DNA of 64,000 nucleotides from an uncultured Planctomycetaceae bacterium (lineage in GTDB: Bacteria; Planctomycetota; Planctomycetia; Planctomycetales; Planctomycetaceae): assembly GCA_943787265.1 (NCBI GenBank), contig CALSLT010000006.1, positions 602,223 through 666,222 of the forward strand. Direction: 5' to 3'. The notes under the pieces were generated by a model. That model saw only the letters and a list, made by a program, of their open reading frames with translations. It had not been told where the DNA came from and made no database searches. This document shows, piece after piece, positions 25,459-34,090 of this stretch. The position numbers and the translations under genes are program-made. How positions within the stretch are numbered: position 1 is the first letter of the stretch; every line of letters begins with the position of its first letter.

Positions 25459-26514
25459 ATGTCAGATCATAAACTGCGACGACGGGACTTTATTTATCAG
25501 ACCCTGTTGTCAGGCTCGGCAGCGGTTGGGGTTGGTGGGTTGTGCTCGGCGGATGACAGAATGCCTACGCTGGGGCAGGGAGAGTTCAAGTATCGTCCTG
25601 TCGCAGGCTGGGGCATTCTTGACGCGAAGACTCCGGTGAAAAACTGCAGCGCGATGGTGACGGATTCGCAGGGGCGGATCTTTCTGTTGACGGACCACAC
25701 CTCGAACAACGTCGTCATTTACGACAAGGATGGACGACTTGTCGGCAAGTGGGGCAATCGGTTCACCGGGGCGCACGGTCTGGAGATTGTGAAAGAAGAA
25801 GACCGTGAGGTGCTGTTCATCACGGATCTCAATCTCAACCGAGTCTTCAAGACCACACTCGACGGTGAGATCCTGATGGAGCTGACGTATCCGAAATCGA
25901 CGGGCAAATACGCCAGCGAGAAGGAGTTCCGCCCATCATGGACACTGCACCTGCCCAACGGTGAGTTCTTTGTGCTGGATGGTTATGGCAAAGACTACAT
26001 TCTGCGATACGACCGCGACGGCAAACTGCTGAACTGCTTCGGCGGGCCGGAAGGCGGGATCGCTCACTGGGGACCGCATGGCGGCGTCATCGATTCACGC
26101 AGCCCGGGCGAACCCGAACTGGTCATCGCGATGAGTGATCAGCAGACGATCAAACGACTGACGCTCGACGGCAAATTGATCAAAGAGATCAGCCTGCCGG
26201 GTTCCAATCCTCGCATGATTCAGATCGTGGGAGACCATCTGTTTGTGCCTCACCTGGCCGACAACTGGCCTGCCGATCGTCAAAGCCGAGGCTACATTTC
26301 GGTGCTGGACAGCGACTACAAAATCGTGTCCAACATCGGCGGCACCTCACCGGTCTACACCAACGGAAAGCTGCAACCCATGCGGCAACAAGGCGGCTTC
26401 TTCCGCCACCCCCACGATCTGGTCGTCGCCAAAGACGGAGCGATCTACGTCCCCCAGTTCGCCTCTGGGAATACCTACCCCGTAAAACTTGCTCCTGAAG
26501 TTTCGTCGTCCTAG
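25459..26514 (+). CDS. Exported NHL-repeat beta-propeller protein
   Basis: 351 residues. A twin-arginine-like N-terminus (LRRRDFIYQTLLSGSAAV) suggests Tat export. The rest is an NHL/6-bladed propeller with DSQGRIFLLTD, DKDGRLVGKWG, HGLEIVKEEDREVLFITD and DGEILMELTYP blades, resembling the propeller of peptidyl-glycine alpha-amidating lyases. No catalytic assignment is safe. It stands alone between the ECF pair and a thioesterase-like gene. Confidence 0.85.
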   Translation: MSDHKLRRRDFIYQTLLSGSAAVGVGGLCSADDRMPTLGQGEFKYRPVAGWGILDAKTPVKNCSAMVTDSQGRIFLLTDHTSNNVVIYDKDGRLVGKWGNRFTGAHGLEIVKEEDREVLFITDLNLNRVFKTTLDGEILMELTYPKSTGKYASEKEFRPSWTLHLPNGEFFVLDGYGKDYILRYDRDGKLLNCFGGPEGGIAHWGPHGGVIDSRSPGEPELVIAMSDQQTIKRLTLDGKLIKEISLPGSNPRMIQIVGDHLFVPHLADNWPADRQSRGYISVLDSDYKIVSNIGGTSPVYTNGKLQPMRQQGGFFRHPHDLVVAKDGAIYVPQFASGNTYPVKLAPEVSSS

Positions 26515-26578
26515 CTTGTAGTCTGCAGAAGAAGAATGCTTTGGCCGGTGGGAACCGGCCCTACTTTGGGATCAATCC

Positions 26579-26974
26579 ATGAAACGACCTCCGCGTATTG
26601 GCGAGTCTGCTGAGATTAAGTTCGTCGTTGGCTCAGAGCACACGATTACGTTTGCTGAGCCGCCGATGCCGGCTGTGCTGAGTACTCCGATGCTGATCGG
26701 GTTTATGGAGCAGACGGCTCGCAAGGCTCTGACGCCGTTGATGGACGATGGGGAAACCAACCTCGGAGTAAAGGTCGACATAGAGCACTTGGCAGGCACA
26801 CTGCCCGGCCACGAGGTGACCTGCACGGCTCGCGTGATTCACCTGGAGCTGCCGTATGTCAACTTTCAGGTGGAAGCCCGCGACGAGACCGACCTGTTGT
26901 CTCGAGGCGTGCATCGCCGCTGCATTGTCGAAACTGCACGGCTGGCGAAGCGGCTTTCACGGAAGGCCCTGTAA
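26579..26974 (+). CDS. Hotdog-fold thioesterase (FlK-like)
   Basis: 131 residues of the fluoroacetyl-CoA-thioesterase-like hotdog family. The catalytic arrangement T...E...H is recognisable: LSTPMLIGFMEQTAR (Thr and Glu) and VDIEHLAGTLPG (His). True FlK specificity for fluoroacetyl-CoA cannot be read from sequence; related proteins act on other short acyl-CoAs. Cytosolic, no signal. Confidence 0.87.
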   Translation: MKRPPRIGESAEIKFVVGSEHTITFAEPPMPAVLSTPMLIGFMEQTARKALTPLMDDGETNLGVKVDIEHLAGTLPGHEVTCTARVIHLELPYVNFQVEARDETDLLSRGVHRRCIVETARLAKRLSRKAL

Positions 26975-26996
26975 AGGTTTCCTTCTGACGGATTGA

Positions 26997-27073
26997 GCCA
27001 CAGAGAGCACAGAGGCCACGGAGTTGTTCTTGAACCTGAACGGCTTCTCTGAGGGCTCTGTGCTCTCTGTGGC
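26997..27073. repeat. 77-bp palindromic repeat, 'GCCACAGAGAGCACAGAG' family
   Basis: Left arm GCCACAGAGAGCACAGAG (26997-27014) is an exact inverted match to the right arm ending 27073, with extra partial pairing inward and a centre of about 23 bases. Another member of the family is at 34989-35053. It lies 23 bases after the thioesterase stop. No gene lies in 26975-27293. Confidence 0.85.
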
Positions 27074-27182
27074 ATAGTTCTTGTCATCCAGATCTCGAAA
27101 ATCTACGGATTGCGCGAAAGGGTTTGGTGGCTCGACTGTACTGGTAGTCCAGAGTGTCGTTCGACACTGTCGCGACGCGATA

Positions 27183-27246
27183 GTAACCCGATGCGTGAGC
27201 GAGGGATTGATCCTCGGTTGAGTCCCTCGCTCACGCTTCGGGTTAC
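27183..27246. repeat. 64-bp palindromic repeat, 'GTAACCCGAAGCGTGAGCGAGGGA' family
   Basis: 24-bp arms (27183-27206 and 27223-27246) are inverted with one mismatch around a 16-base loop; the arm starts GTAACCCG and ends GCGAGGGA. It ends 47 bases before the start of the kinase gene, so a transcript starting upstream would carry this hairpin in its 5' leader. Confidence 0.85.
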
Positions 27247-27293
27247 CATTCATCATGCCGTAAGCTGTGACTCCACAGCGGAGAACCCAACTG

Positions 27294-30200
27294 ATGACAA
27301 CGCCCTGCCCTTCGGCTGCTGATTTACACGGACTGGTCAACGGCTCGCTTTCCGACAGCGAGGCTGACAGTCTGCAGCTTCATCTGGAACGGTGCGAAAC
27401 CTGCCAGAATGCGTTGCAGGAAATCGTGGCGGATGGCGACTTCTGGCAGTCGGCGGCTGAGAATCTTTCGGACGATGAAGCTGCTGGGCCTGGCTTGGAG
27501 CGGATCGTCGACGAGTTGCAGCATCAGTCTCCGGAAGACGCCGAGGAGATGGGCGAGGCGATCGAGCTGAAGCTTTCTTTCATCGAGCCACCGACGGAGC
27601 CGGGCACGATCGGGCGGCTCAAGCATTACGACATTCTGCGGGTCGCTGGTCGAGGCGGCATGGGCATCGTGCTGAAAGCGTTTGACCGAACGCTGCGGCG
27701 AGTCGTCGCGGTCAAGATGCTTGCTCCGCATCTGGCCGGGAATGGTCAGGCGAAGCAGCGGTTTGTGCGCGAAGGACGTTCGGCGGCCGGCATCTGTCAC
27801 GAGCACGTCGTCACGATTCACGCTGTTGAAGAATCGCCACCGTTCATCGTGATGCAGTATGTGAAGGGCGAGACGCTGGAGGCTCGCATTCACCGCAACG
27901 GTTCGCTGGAAGTTCGCGAGGCCGTGCGAATCGCCAAGCAGATTGCTCAAGGGCTGGCGGCAGCTCACACGCAGGGCGTCGTGCATCGAGACATCAAGCC
28001 GGCGAACATCCTGCTGGAAAACGGCGTCGCGCGAGTTCGTATCACTGACTTCGGACTGGCTCGCGCGGTAGACGATGCCAGTCTCACTCAAAGCGGAGTC
28101 GTCGCCGGCACGCCTCAGTACATGGCTCCGGAACAGGCCAACGGAGACGCCGTCGACGAACGAGCGGACCTGTTCAGCCTGGGCAGCCTGCTGTACACGT
28201 TGCTGGCTGGCCACGCTCCGTTTCGAGCGACGACGACGATGGGCGTGCTGAAAAGACTTTGCGACAACACGGCTCGCCCGATCCGCGAGATCAATCCGGA
28301 AGTGCCCGAATGGCTGGTCATGCTGATCAACCGGCTGCACGCCAAGCGGCCGGCCGATCGGTATCAGTCCGCTCAGGAAGTGGCCGACGTGCTGGAACGA
28401 GGTCTGGCATCGTTGCAGAACGGTGCGGCACCAACGGTTGAGCTACCGAAGACCGAGTCAGCGACTGCGAATCTGCCCGAACACTCACCAGTGCAGCCGA
28501 GCGTTTCTCTCGATCAAGTGACCTCGTCGCGTCGGCAACCTACTTCCGAGCAGCCGACTATGCCTCGCTGGCTGATGCTTCCCATGCCCGTCTGGCTGAT
28601 CGCGATTCCGTTAATCGTGGTCGCTGTCGGACCGCTTGGTCAGGCAGCGGCAGAAATCTCTGCAATGCTGATCATAGGATTGAGTTTTATCGGTCTACTC
28701 ATTGCCGGCTTGAGGCCATTCTGGCCTGAGCACGAAACACTGGATGACGCGGAACCGGAAGAGCGGTCTCACGAACCGGCCGATCTTAGACGACTTGTTG
28801 CCAACTGTTGGTTTCAACCGATGCCGCAATGGGTCGTTTTCGTGATCGTAGGAATCTGTGTCGCGCCGTTCGCGCCGTCGGCGGCGGTACTCGCGGCGAT
28901 TCTTGCCGGCGTCTGGCTCGTCGTACGAGGACTGATGCGGGATCGTAGTCAAGGTCGTCTGCAAGAAGGCGACAGCAGTCAGTCTGCGACCGATGCGACA
29001 CCCGAAATGCGGTTCGACAATTTTGTTCTGATACGACTTCTCCACAGCGCGGTCGAAGTTGCTCCGAGGTCTTTCGGCGGTTGTCTCGTCTGGTTGTTCG
29101 CCTGGCTCATGCCGGCTTTCCTATGGGCAACGGTTTTCTTTATCCAGGAAGATCGTATTCGACTGAATGGTTCTTCGTGGGGAATCGACGAAATCGACAT
29201 GGAGCTTCTGCTGGTTGCCTACGGCGTTTGTGCGCTCTGGCTGCTGATCAGTTCGCTGTGGTTTAAGAGACGGCGGGCAGATGGGACCGCGTTGTTTGCT
29301 GGCCGTGCCCGCTGGGGAGGAGTGTTGGGAACTCTTGGCCTTGCCAGCATCTTTGTCGTTTGCGGCTATGAGACCTGGAAGACTGACGTCTACCTGCGTG
29401 CGATCGGCTATCGATCACCCAGAGAAGCGGCGGTCGCGATGGAAGAACTTCGGGCTGCAACGATCACTCAACACAGCATGGTGAGAGTCGAGTTCGAGGA
29501 CGCGGTAGATGGAATGGAAGTGGTGATCGGCTCCGACGACGCCAGAATGGTGACCTTCTTGCCTGCTCATCACGGGGTCATGGTCCAGGTTTCGGAGGAT
29601 CCTGGCATCTACGAATGGCGAGCCATGCTGAAAGGCCAGCACGTTGCTTCCGGAGAAGTGACGCTCGTCGCGGGCCAGCTTGCCGAGATCAAAGTGCCTC
29701 GACCGAAGCTCGCGCAACTGATCGCTGGCCGGTGGGAGTCTGATCCGAATCGGAAGGCCTTCGACTGGGGCGGCGAGGGTGAAGATAACGGCAGCTTCCA
29801 CGTCGAAATGGAATTCGAAGACGACCAGGCGACGATGGCGATTCGTGATTCTGGAACGTCCGACTACAGCAACCACCAGATCAGAATTGACGAATCCGTC
29901 ACGCCAGCGTTGATTGACCTTTCAATGCCGGACGGTCAACAACTGATCGGAGTCGTCAAGTTTCAGGCCGGTCGCAAGAGTCACTACCAGATGCACAGCT
30001 CGCTGGAAGCATCGCGGCCCATCCCCGACATTCCCGGTGCAGTCATCATTTCGGAAGACGTGGGAGGTAGCTCAAGTTTCGAAGGTACTGCATCGTCAGG
30101 CTTTGGAATGGGATCGGAGAGCGCCGCCATATCGACCTCCGCAGAGCCAGATCGATTGTTGCTCTGCTTGACGACTGAAGCAACTGGCCTGAGACCGTGG

Positions 30201-31286
30201 GAATTCCAGGCCGACGAAGAACGAGGGCACATGGTCTTCGCACTGGTAAGGTCTCGCGAATCGGGATCGCTGCGTGAAAAAATGGCACTAAGTCCCGTCA
30301 ATCTGGAAACAGCTCATGACATGATCAAAGAGTCGGTTCAGGCATGGTCCAGACGACTGAAGATTGAAGCCGAGGGAACAAACTCGGTTGGCATGGAAAT
30401 GGTGCTGGTCCCGCCGTCTCATTACCACTTGGTCGATCAACCTCAACTTTCGAAACTGAGGCAGGTACTGGAATTAGTCAACGAGGCGATCAAGAAGAAC
30501 CCGGAGTTCGTTTTTGAATTTCCACCCAAAGTCAAAGACCAGATCAGTCGAAGTCAAAAATCCGTCTCTTATCCGTTTGTCATGTCACGGCGTTTGGTGA
30601 CGATCGACCAGTTTCGGACGTTTGTCGACGAGACGGGCTACGTTACCGACGCCGAAAGCGGAACGACCATTCAGGAAGTCGAGTCGCACGTTCACGGTGG
30701 TTATCGTCGTGAAAACCGACTCTTTGAATGGGCGGATGACCTTAGCTGGAAAAACGAAAAAACTGACCTGCAAGACAGCGACGGTTTGCCTGTAGCGGTT
30801 GTGAGCTGGCGCGACGCTTCAGAATTCTGCAAATGGCTGACTGAAAAAGAAGGCCGTCAGTACCGACTGCCAAAGAACGACGAATGGACCACGGCCATGC
30901 AACTCGGAGCTGCCCTCAAACCGCTCCCCCCAACGAACTCCAACGAGCCCGCTATTCACGACTATCGCGGTTGGTTCGACGCGATGAGTCAGCATCCGCT
31001 CCGAATTGCCCGTTCCACAAATACCATCGCCGAGTGGACTCAGGACGCTCAGTTCGGCAGCAAGCCTGCCCGGATGGTGCTCGTGCATCACGAAGAGAGC
31101 GCAGACGGAGTCCGGTTCTATTCGGGAACTCAGTTTACCGCAGAAAAGTCTTTCCGCGCAGCAAGCGTCGGCTTCCGAGTCGTTGCGGAGCTTCAGGTTC
31201 TGGCTGCCGAGAAACCGGCTGAAGAACAGTCTGATTCGCCAGACAATGAATTACGGAGTGATTCGCAAAAGACTCGCTCAAGCTGA
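27294..31286 (+). CDS. Transmembrane Ser/Thr kinase fused to a formylglycine-generating-enzyme-like domain
   Basis: About 1330 aa. An N-terminal zinc-finger-like anti-sigma motif (HLERCETCQNAL) leads to a kinase domain with GRGGMGIVLKAF, VAVKML, HRDIKPANILLENG, ITDFGLAR and APEQANGD, so it appears catalytically intact. Several hydrophobic helices follow (about residues 435-490, 540-600, 660-750), then a large extracellular-type region with beta-rich carboxypeptidase-regulatory-like sequence, and a C-terminal FGE/SUMF domain (VAVVSWRDASEFCKWLTEKE, RLPKNDEWT, ASVGFRV). The GTG at 27267 is possible but ATG 27294 has GGAG upstream. Likely senses an envelope signal; inferred. Confidence 0.92.
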   Translation: MTTPCPSAADLHGLVNGSLSDSEADSLQLHLERCETCQNALQEIVADGDFWQSAAENLSDDEAAGPGLERIVDELQHQSPEDAEEMGEAIELKLSFIEPPTEPGTIGRLKHYDILRVAGRGGMGIVLKAFDRTLRRVVAVKMLAPHLAGNGQAKQRFVREGRSAAGICHEHVVTIHAVEESPPFIVMQYVKGETLEARIHRNGSLEVREAVRIAKQIAQGLAAAHTQGVVHRDIKPANILLENGVARVRITDFGLARAVDDASLTQSGVVAGTPQYMAPEQANGDAVDERADLFSLGSLLYTLLAGHAPFRATTTMGVLKRLCDNTARPIREINPEVPEWLVMLINRLHAKRPADRYQSAQEVADVLERGLASLQNGAAPTVELPKTESATANLPEHSPVQPSVSLDQVTSSRRQPTSEQPTMPRWLMLPMPVWLIAIPLIVVAVGPLGQAAAEISAMLIIGLSFIGLLIAGLRPFWPEHETLDDAEPEERSHEPADLRRLVANCWFQPMPQWVVFVIVGICVAPFAPSAAVLAAILAGVWLVVRGLMRDRSQGRLQEGDSSQSATDATPEMRFDNFVLIRLLHSAVEVAPRSFGGCLVWLFAWLMPAFLWATVFFIQEDRIRLNGSSWGIDEIDMELLLVAYGVCALWLLISSLWFKRRRADGTALFAGRARWGGVLGTLGLASIFVVCGYETWKTDVYLRAIGYRSPREAAVAMEELRAATITQHSMVRVEFEDAVDGMEVVIGSDDARMVTFLPAHHGVMVQVSEDPGIYEWRAMLKGQHVASGEVTLVAGQLAEIKVPRPKLAQLIAGRWESDPNRKAFDWGGEGEDNGSFHVEMEFEDDQATMAIRDSGTSDYSNHQIRIDESVTPALIDLSMPDGQQLIGVVKFQAGRKSHYQMHSSLEASRPIPDIPGAVIISEDVGGSSSFEGTASSGFGMGSESAAISTSAEPDRLLLCLTTEATGLRPWEFQADEERGHMVFALVRSRESGSLREKMALSPVNLETAHDMIKESVQAWSRRLKIEAEGTNSVGMEMVLVPPSHYHLVDQPQLSKLRQVLELVNEAIKKNPEFVFEFPPKVKDQISRSQKSVSYPFVMSRRLVTIDQFRTFVDETGYVTDAESGTTIQEVESHVHGGYRRENRLFEWADDLSWKNEKTDLQDSDGLPVAVVSWRDASEFCKWLTEKEGRQYRLPKNDEWTTAMQLGAALKPLPPTNSNEPAIHDYRGWFDAMSQHPLRIARSTNTIAEWTQDAQFGSKPARMVLVHHEESADGVRFYSGTQFTAEKSFRAASVGFRVVAELQVLAAEKPAEEQSDSPDNELRSDSQKTRSS

Positions 31287-31294
31287 AGTTTTGA

Positions 31295-31371
31295 ACCACG
31301 AAATACACTAAACACACGAAAACGGATGACTAGATGTCCTGCTTTCGTGTGTTTGGTGTATTTCGTGGTTG
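31295..31371. repeat. 77-bp palindrome sharing arms with the GxxExxY cassette ends
   Basis: Left arm 31295-31323 starts AACCACGAAATACACTAAAC and ends CACGAAAA; right arm 31344-31371 is its complement with one mismatch over 28 bases. The arm differs from the 29-bp cassette terminal repeat at 19313-19341 at only about two positions. The 20-base centre has no gene. It starts 9 bases after the kinase-FGE stop. Confidence 0.85.
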
Positions 31372-31414
31372 ATCGTCAGTCTGAACTCCGCGAGACATCA
31401 ACGCACCGCCAAAT

Positions 31415-32524
31415 TTAGAACAGCGACGACGGATCGTTCACGAATCGCTCGGCGGTTTCTTTGGTGATGCGGTTTTCGAAGTACAACTCTTTCACGGAAT
31501 CGTCGAGCGTCATCATGCCTTCGTCGCGGCCTGACAGGATGTAATTGTCGATCGAGGTCAGCTTGCCCGATCGAATCGCGCTGGCAATTGGCGAGTTGTT
31601 AAACATCACTTCCAGAGCCAGCCAGCGTTTCTCACCTTCGACCGAACTGGGCAGCAGGTGCTGGCTGACGACCGCTCGCAAGCTGGTTGCCAGTTGGGCT
31701 CGGATTTCCGTCTGCACCGACTGAGGAAACGCATCTGAGTATCGCGAGATCGCTCCGCGGGCATCACGAGTGTGCAATGTGGAAAGCACAAAGTGTCCGG
31801 TCTCGGCAGCAGTCAGTGCCATTTGAGCGGTTTCGGCATCGCGGATTTCACCAATCATGATCACGTCGGGATCCTGACGAAGTCCATGCTTCAATCCGTC
31901 GGCAAACGACCGCACATCCGTGCCGACCTCACGCTGAGTGACCACCGCGCCGTCGGAAGTCGGATAGCGATACTCGACGGGCTCTTCGATCGTGATCACT
32001 CGGCAGTTGCCGGCAGCAATCAGCCTTGAAAGCAGCATTGCCAGAGTCGTCGTCTTACCCGAACCGGTCACCCCCGTCACAAGCACGAGCCCATTACGAA
32101 AGCTCGTCAGCTTCCTGGCCGCCGATTCGGGAAACCCCGCCCAGTTCAGATCAGGAATCGTTTCCGGGATCAACCGAATGCACGCTCCGATCTGCTGATC
32201 GCTGACAAAATAATTAACCCGAAACCGATGCGACTGCTCGCCTATCGGCAATTGCATGGAAAAGTCAGCATCCTGATCCACCAGAAACTGCTCGAAGATC
32301 TTCTTCGGACAAGCCTCTTCCAGAATCGGCTTCAGCAGATACTCCCACAAAGGCTCTTCATCGAACGGTCGCAACTCACCGTTAACCCGCAACACCGGAG
32401 GCTGCCCAACGACCAGGTGCAAGTCCGAAGCTTCAGCTTCAACCGCTTGAGTCAGCCAACTGAGAAGTTGTGGCGAAAACTCAGCTTCTGAATGTTCCTG
32501 TAACGATGTCATGCGATTGACCAC
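31415..32524 (-). CDS. pilT: PilT-type twitching-motility ATPase
   Basis: 369 residues, a type IV pilus retraction ATPase. Walker A GVTGSGKTTTLAM, Asp box, Walker B IGEIRDAETAQMAL, and the His box STLHTRDARG are all present. It is alone rather than in a pil operon. The start could be four codons later (M at 32512). It diverges from the secreted hypothetical protein gene, with about 190 bases between likely starts. Confidence 0.94.
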   Translation of the reverse strand: MVNRMTSLQEHSEAEFSPQLLSWLTQAVEAEASDLHLVVGQPPVLRVNGELRPFDEEPLWEYLLKPILEEACPKKIFEQFLVDQDADFSMQLPIGEQSHRFRVNYFVSDQQIGACIRLIPETIPDLNWAGFPESAARKLTSFRNGLVLVTGVTGSGKTTTLAMLLSRLIAAGNCRVITIEEPVEYRYPTSDGAVVTQREVGTDVRSFADGLKHGLRQDPDVIMIGEIRDAETAQMALTAAETGHFVLSTLHTRDARGAISRYSDAFPQSVQTEIRAQLATSLRAVVSQHLLPSSVEGEKRWLALEVMFNNSPIASAIRSGKLTSIDNYILSGRDEGMMTLDDSVKELYFENRITKETAERFVNDPSSLF

Positions 32525-32711
32525 TGCGAGGAAAATGAATTGGCGGCTGAATCAAATCGGCAGGCGTCCTCGAGGCAGACTGAAATCCGCACATAGAACT
32601 GGTAGGAAATTGTGGGCCACCCTAATTGACTGGTTGTGCCGCGGCACGTCAATGTCCAGAATCGCTGTGATCCATCGTCGAAATTCGCAGTCAATTGTTC
32701 GGAGCCGAATC

Positions 32712-33998
32712 ATGCTCAGGAAGTTTCTCAGTTCCCGCCAACCGTTGTGGCTTGGAATTGCGTGTGCAGTGTTTATCGCGACATCTGACGAAGCCATCAC
32801 GGCGACAGACGAGGCTGCACCGAAACTCAGGTACGACCTGAAGTCCAAGAGCGTATTTGCTTACGAAGTTAAAATTACAGCAGACCGCCCCGACTTGATC
32901 GACGAATTCCACGGAGTCGTTAGCTACACGGTCAAGAACGTCGACGCGCAACAGATCGACGTCAACTTCACCGGCAATCTGGGACGCAAGCAAACACAGA
33001 AAGCGGCGCAGACCTCAGCAGGACCTCGTCGCGGTGGACCTCGCGGCCGACCAGGCGGCTCGGTTCGACCGGGTGGCCCACGCGGACCATTATTTGGGTC
33101 CGGAACAATGACCGGATTAACACACCAATCCAACGACATCCGATTAACGACGACTGGTGATTTTGTGAGTCTCAAAGGAACATCGCAACTGCCATATCTG
33201 CTGGGAAATCTGTCGCTGCTGCCGTTCGAAAATTTCTCTGAAGAGGCCACCAGGTCGTGGACCCGAAATTCCGGAGCCTTGATGACCGAGGCTGGCGATG
33301 CTTCACGTATTCCTGGTCCTCGATTCCGAAATGATGACGCCAGGAACGAAAAGACGACGTCAGGTGGCTCGTCGGTTCGTTATAAAATTGAACCAAGCGA
33401 TGACTCGCAATTGAGTATCCGTCGAGTCAGCTCGTTGAAGTTCGCCGATTCTGAGAACAAAGGGCAGCGAATTGAACTGTCGCTTGATGGGAAACTGGCA
33501 TTCGATGTCGAACGAAGCTTAACGACTTTGTCCGAGTCGAAAGGTGCGTTTGCTATTCAGATCGACAATGTGTCCGTGTCGATTCCTTTGACTGTTAAAC
33601 TCCGACTTCTGACCGAAGAAGAACGCAAGCAGCACGAAGACAAGCAGAAAGCTGCGCATGAGGTACGCATTGCAAAGCTAAACGAAATTCAGGCAGCACA
33701 GCAGGCAAAACTCGTAAAACCGCTGACGGACAAGGAACGAGCAGACATTATCACGACGCTGAAAAGTGGACGCCCGGCAAATGTGTCGGGCACGTTGTCG
33801 TTTCTCAGTAAACGCACACCGACGAAAGATGACAAGGAGATCGCTAAAGCCATTCAGTCACTTCTGACGAACCGGAATGGTGGCATCAGGCGAAACGCTT
33901 CGACAGCCTGGGCGAAGTGGTCAACACTTCTGATCGAAGGTACCGAAGCAAAACAACCTGCAAATAACAGTCCCCGGCGACGTCGCCCGGCGAGATAG
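32712..33998 (+). CDS. Secreted hypothetical protein with Gly/Pro/Arg-rich linker
   Basis: 428 residues if started at ATG 32712, where GGAG (32701-32704) precedes at 7 bases and a signal peptide follows (LWLGIACAVFIATS). Residues about 85-120 are a low-complexity Gly/Pro/Arg segment (GPRRGGPRGRPGG), then beta-rich domains and a Lys/Glu/Ala helical C-terminal region. The frame extends upstream to 32511 but that overlaps pilT and lacks a signal. Not recognised; no enzymatic motif seen. Confidence 0.8.
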   Translation: MLRKFLSSRQPLWLGIACAVFIATSDEAITATDEAAPKLRYDLKSKSVFAYEVKITADRPDLIDEFHGVVSYTVKNVDAQQIDVNFTGNLGRKQTQKAAQTSAGPRRGGPRGRPGGSVRPGGPRGPLFGSGTMTGLTHQSNDIRLTTTGDFVSLKGTSQLPYLLGNLSLLPFENFSEEATRSWTRNSGALMTEAGDASRIPGPRFRNDDARNEKTTSGGSSVRYKIEPSDDSQLSIRRVSSLKFADSENKGQRIELSLDGKLAFDVERSLTTLSESKGAFAIQIDNVSVSIPLTVKLRLLTEEERKQHEDKQKAAHEVRIAKLNEIQAAQQAKLVKPLTDKERADIITTLKSGRPANVSGTLSFLSKRTPTKDDKEIAKAIQSLLTNRNGGIRRNASTAWAKWSTLLIEGTEAKQPANNSPRRRRPAR

Positions 33999-34090
33999 AA
34001 TCAACTTTCTCAACCCGATAAAGACTTCGTCAAAGTCATCCACATTGGCGGGCTGCTCGCGCCGTTGTGGCCTCATGATTACCAGCCCGT

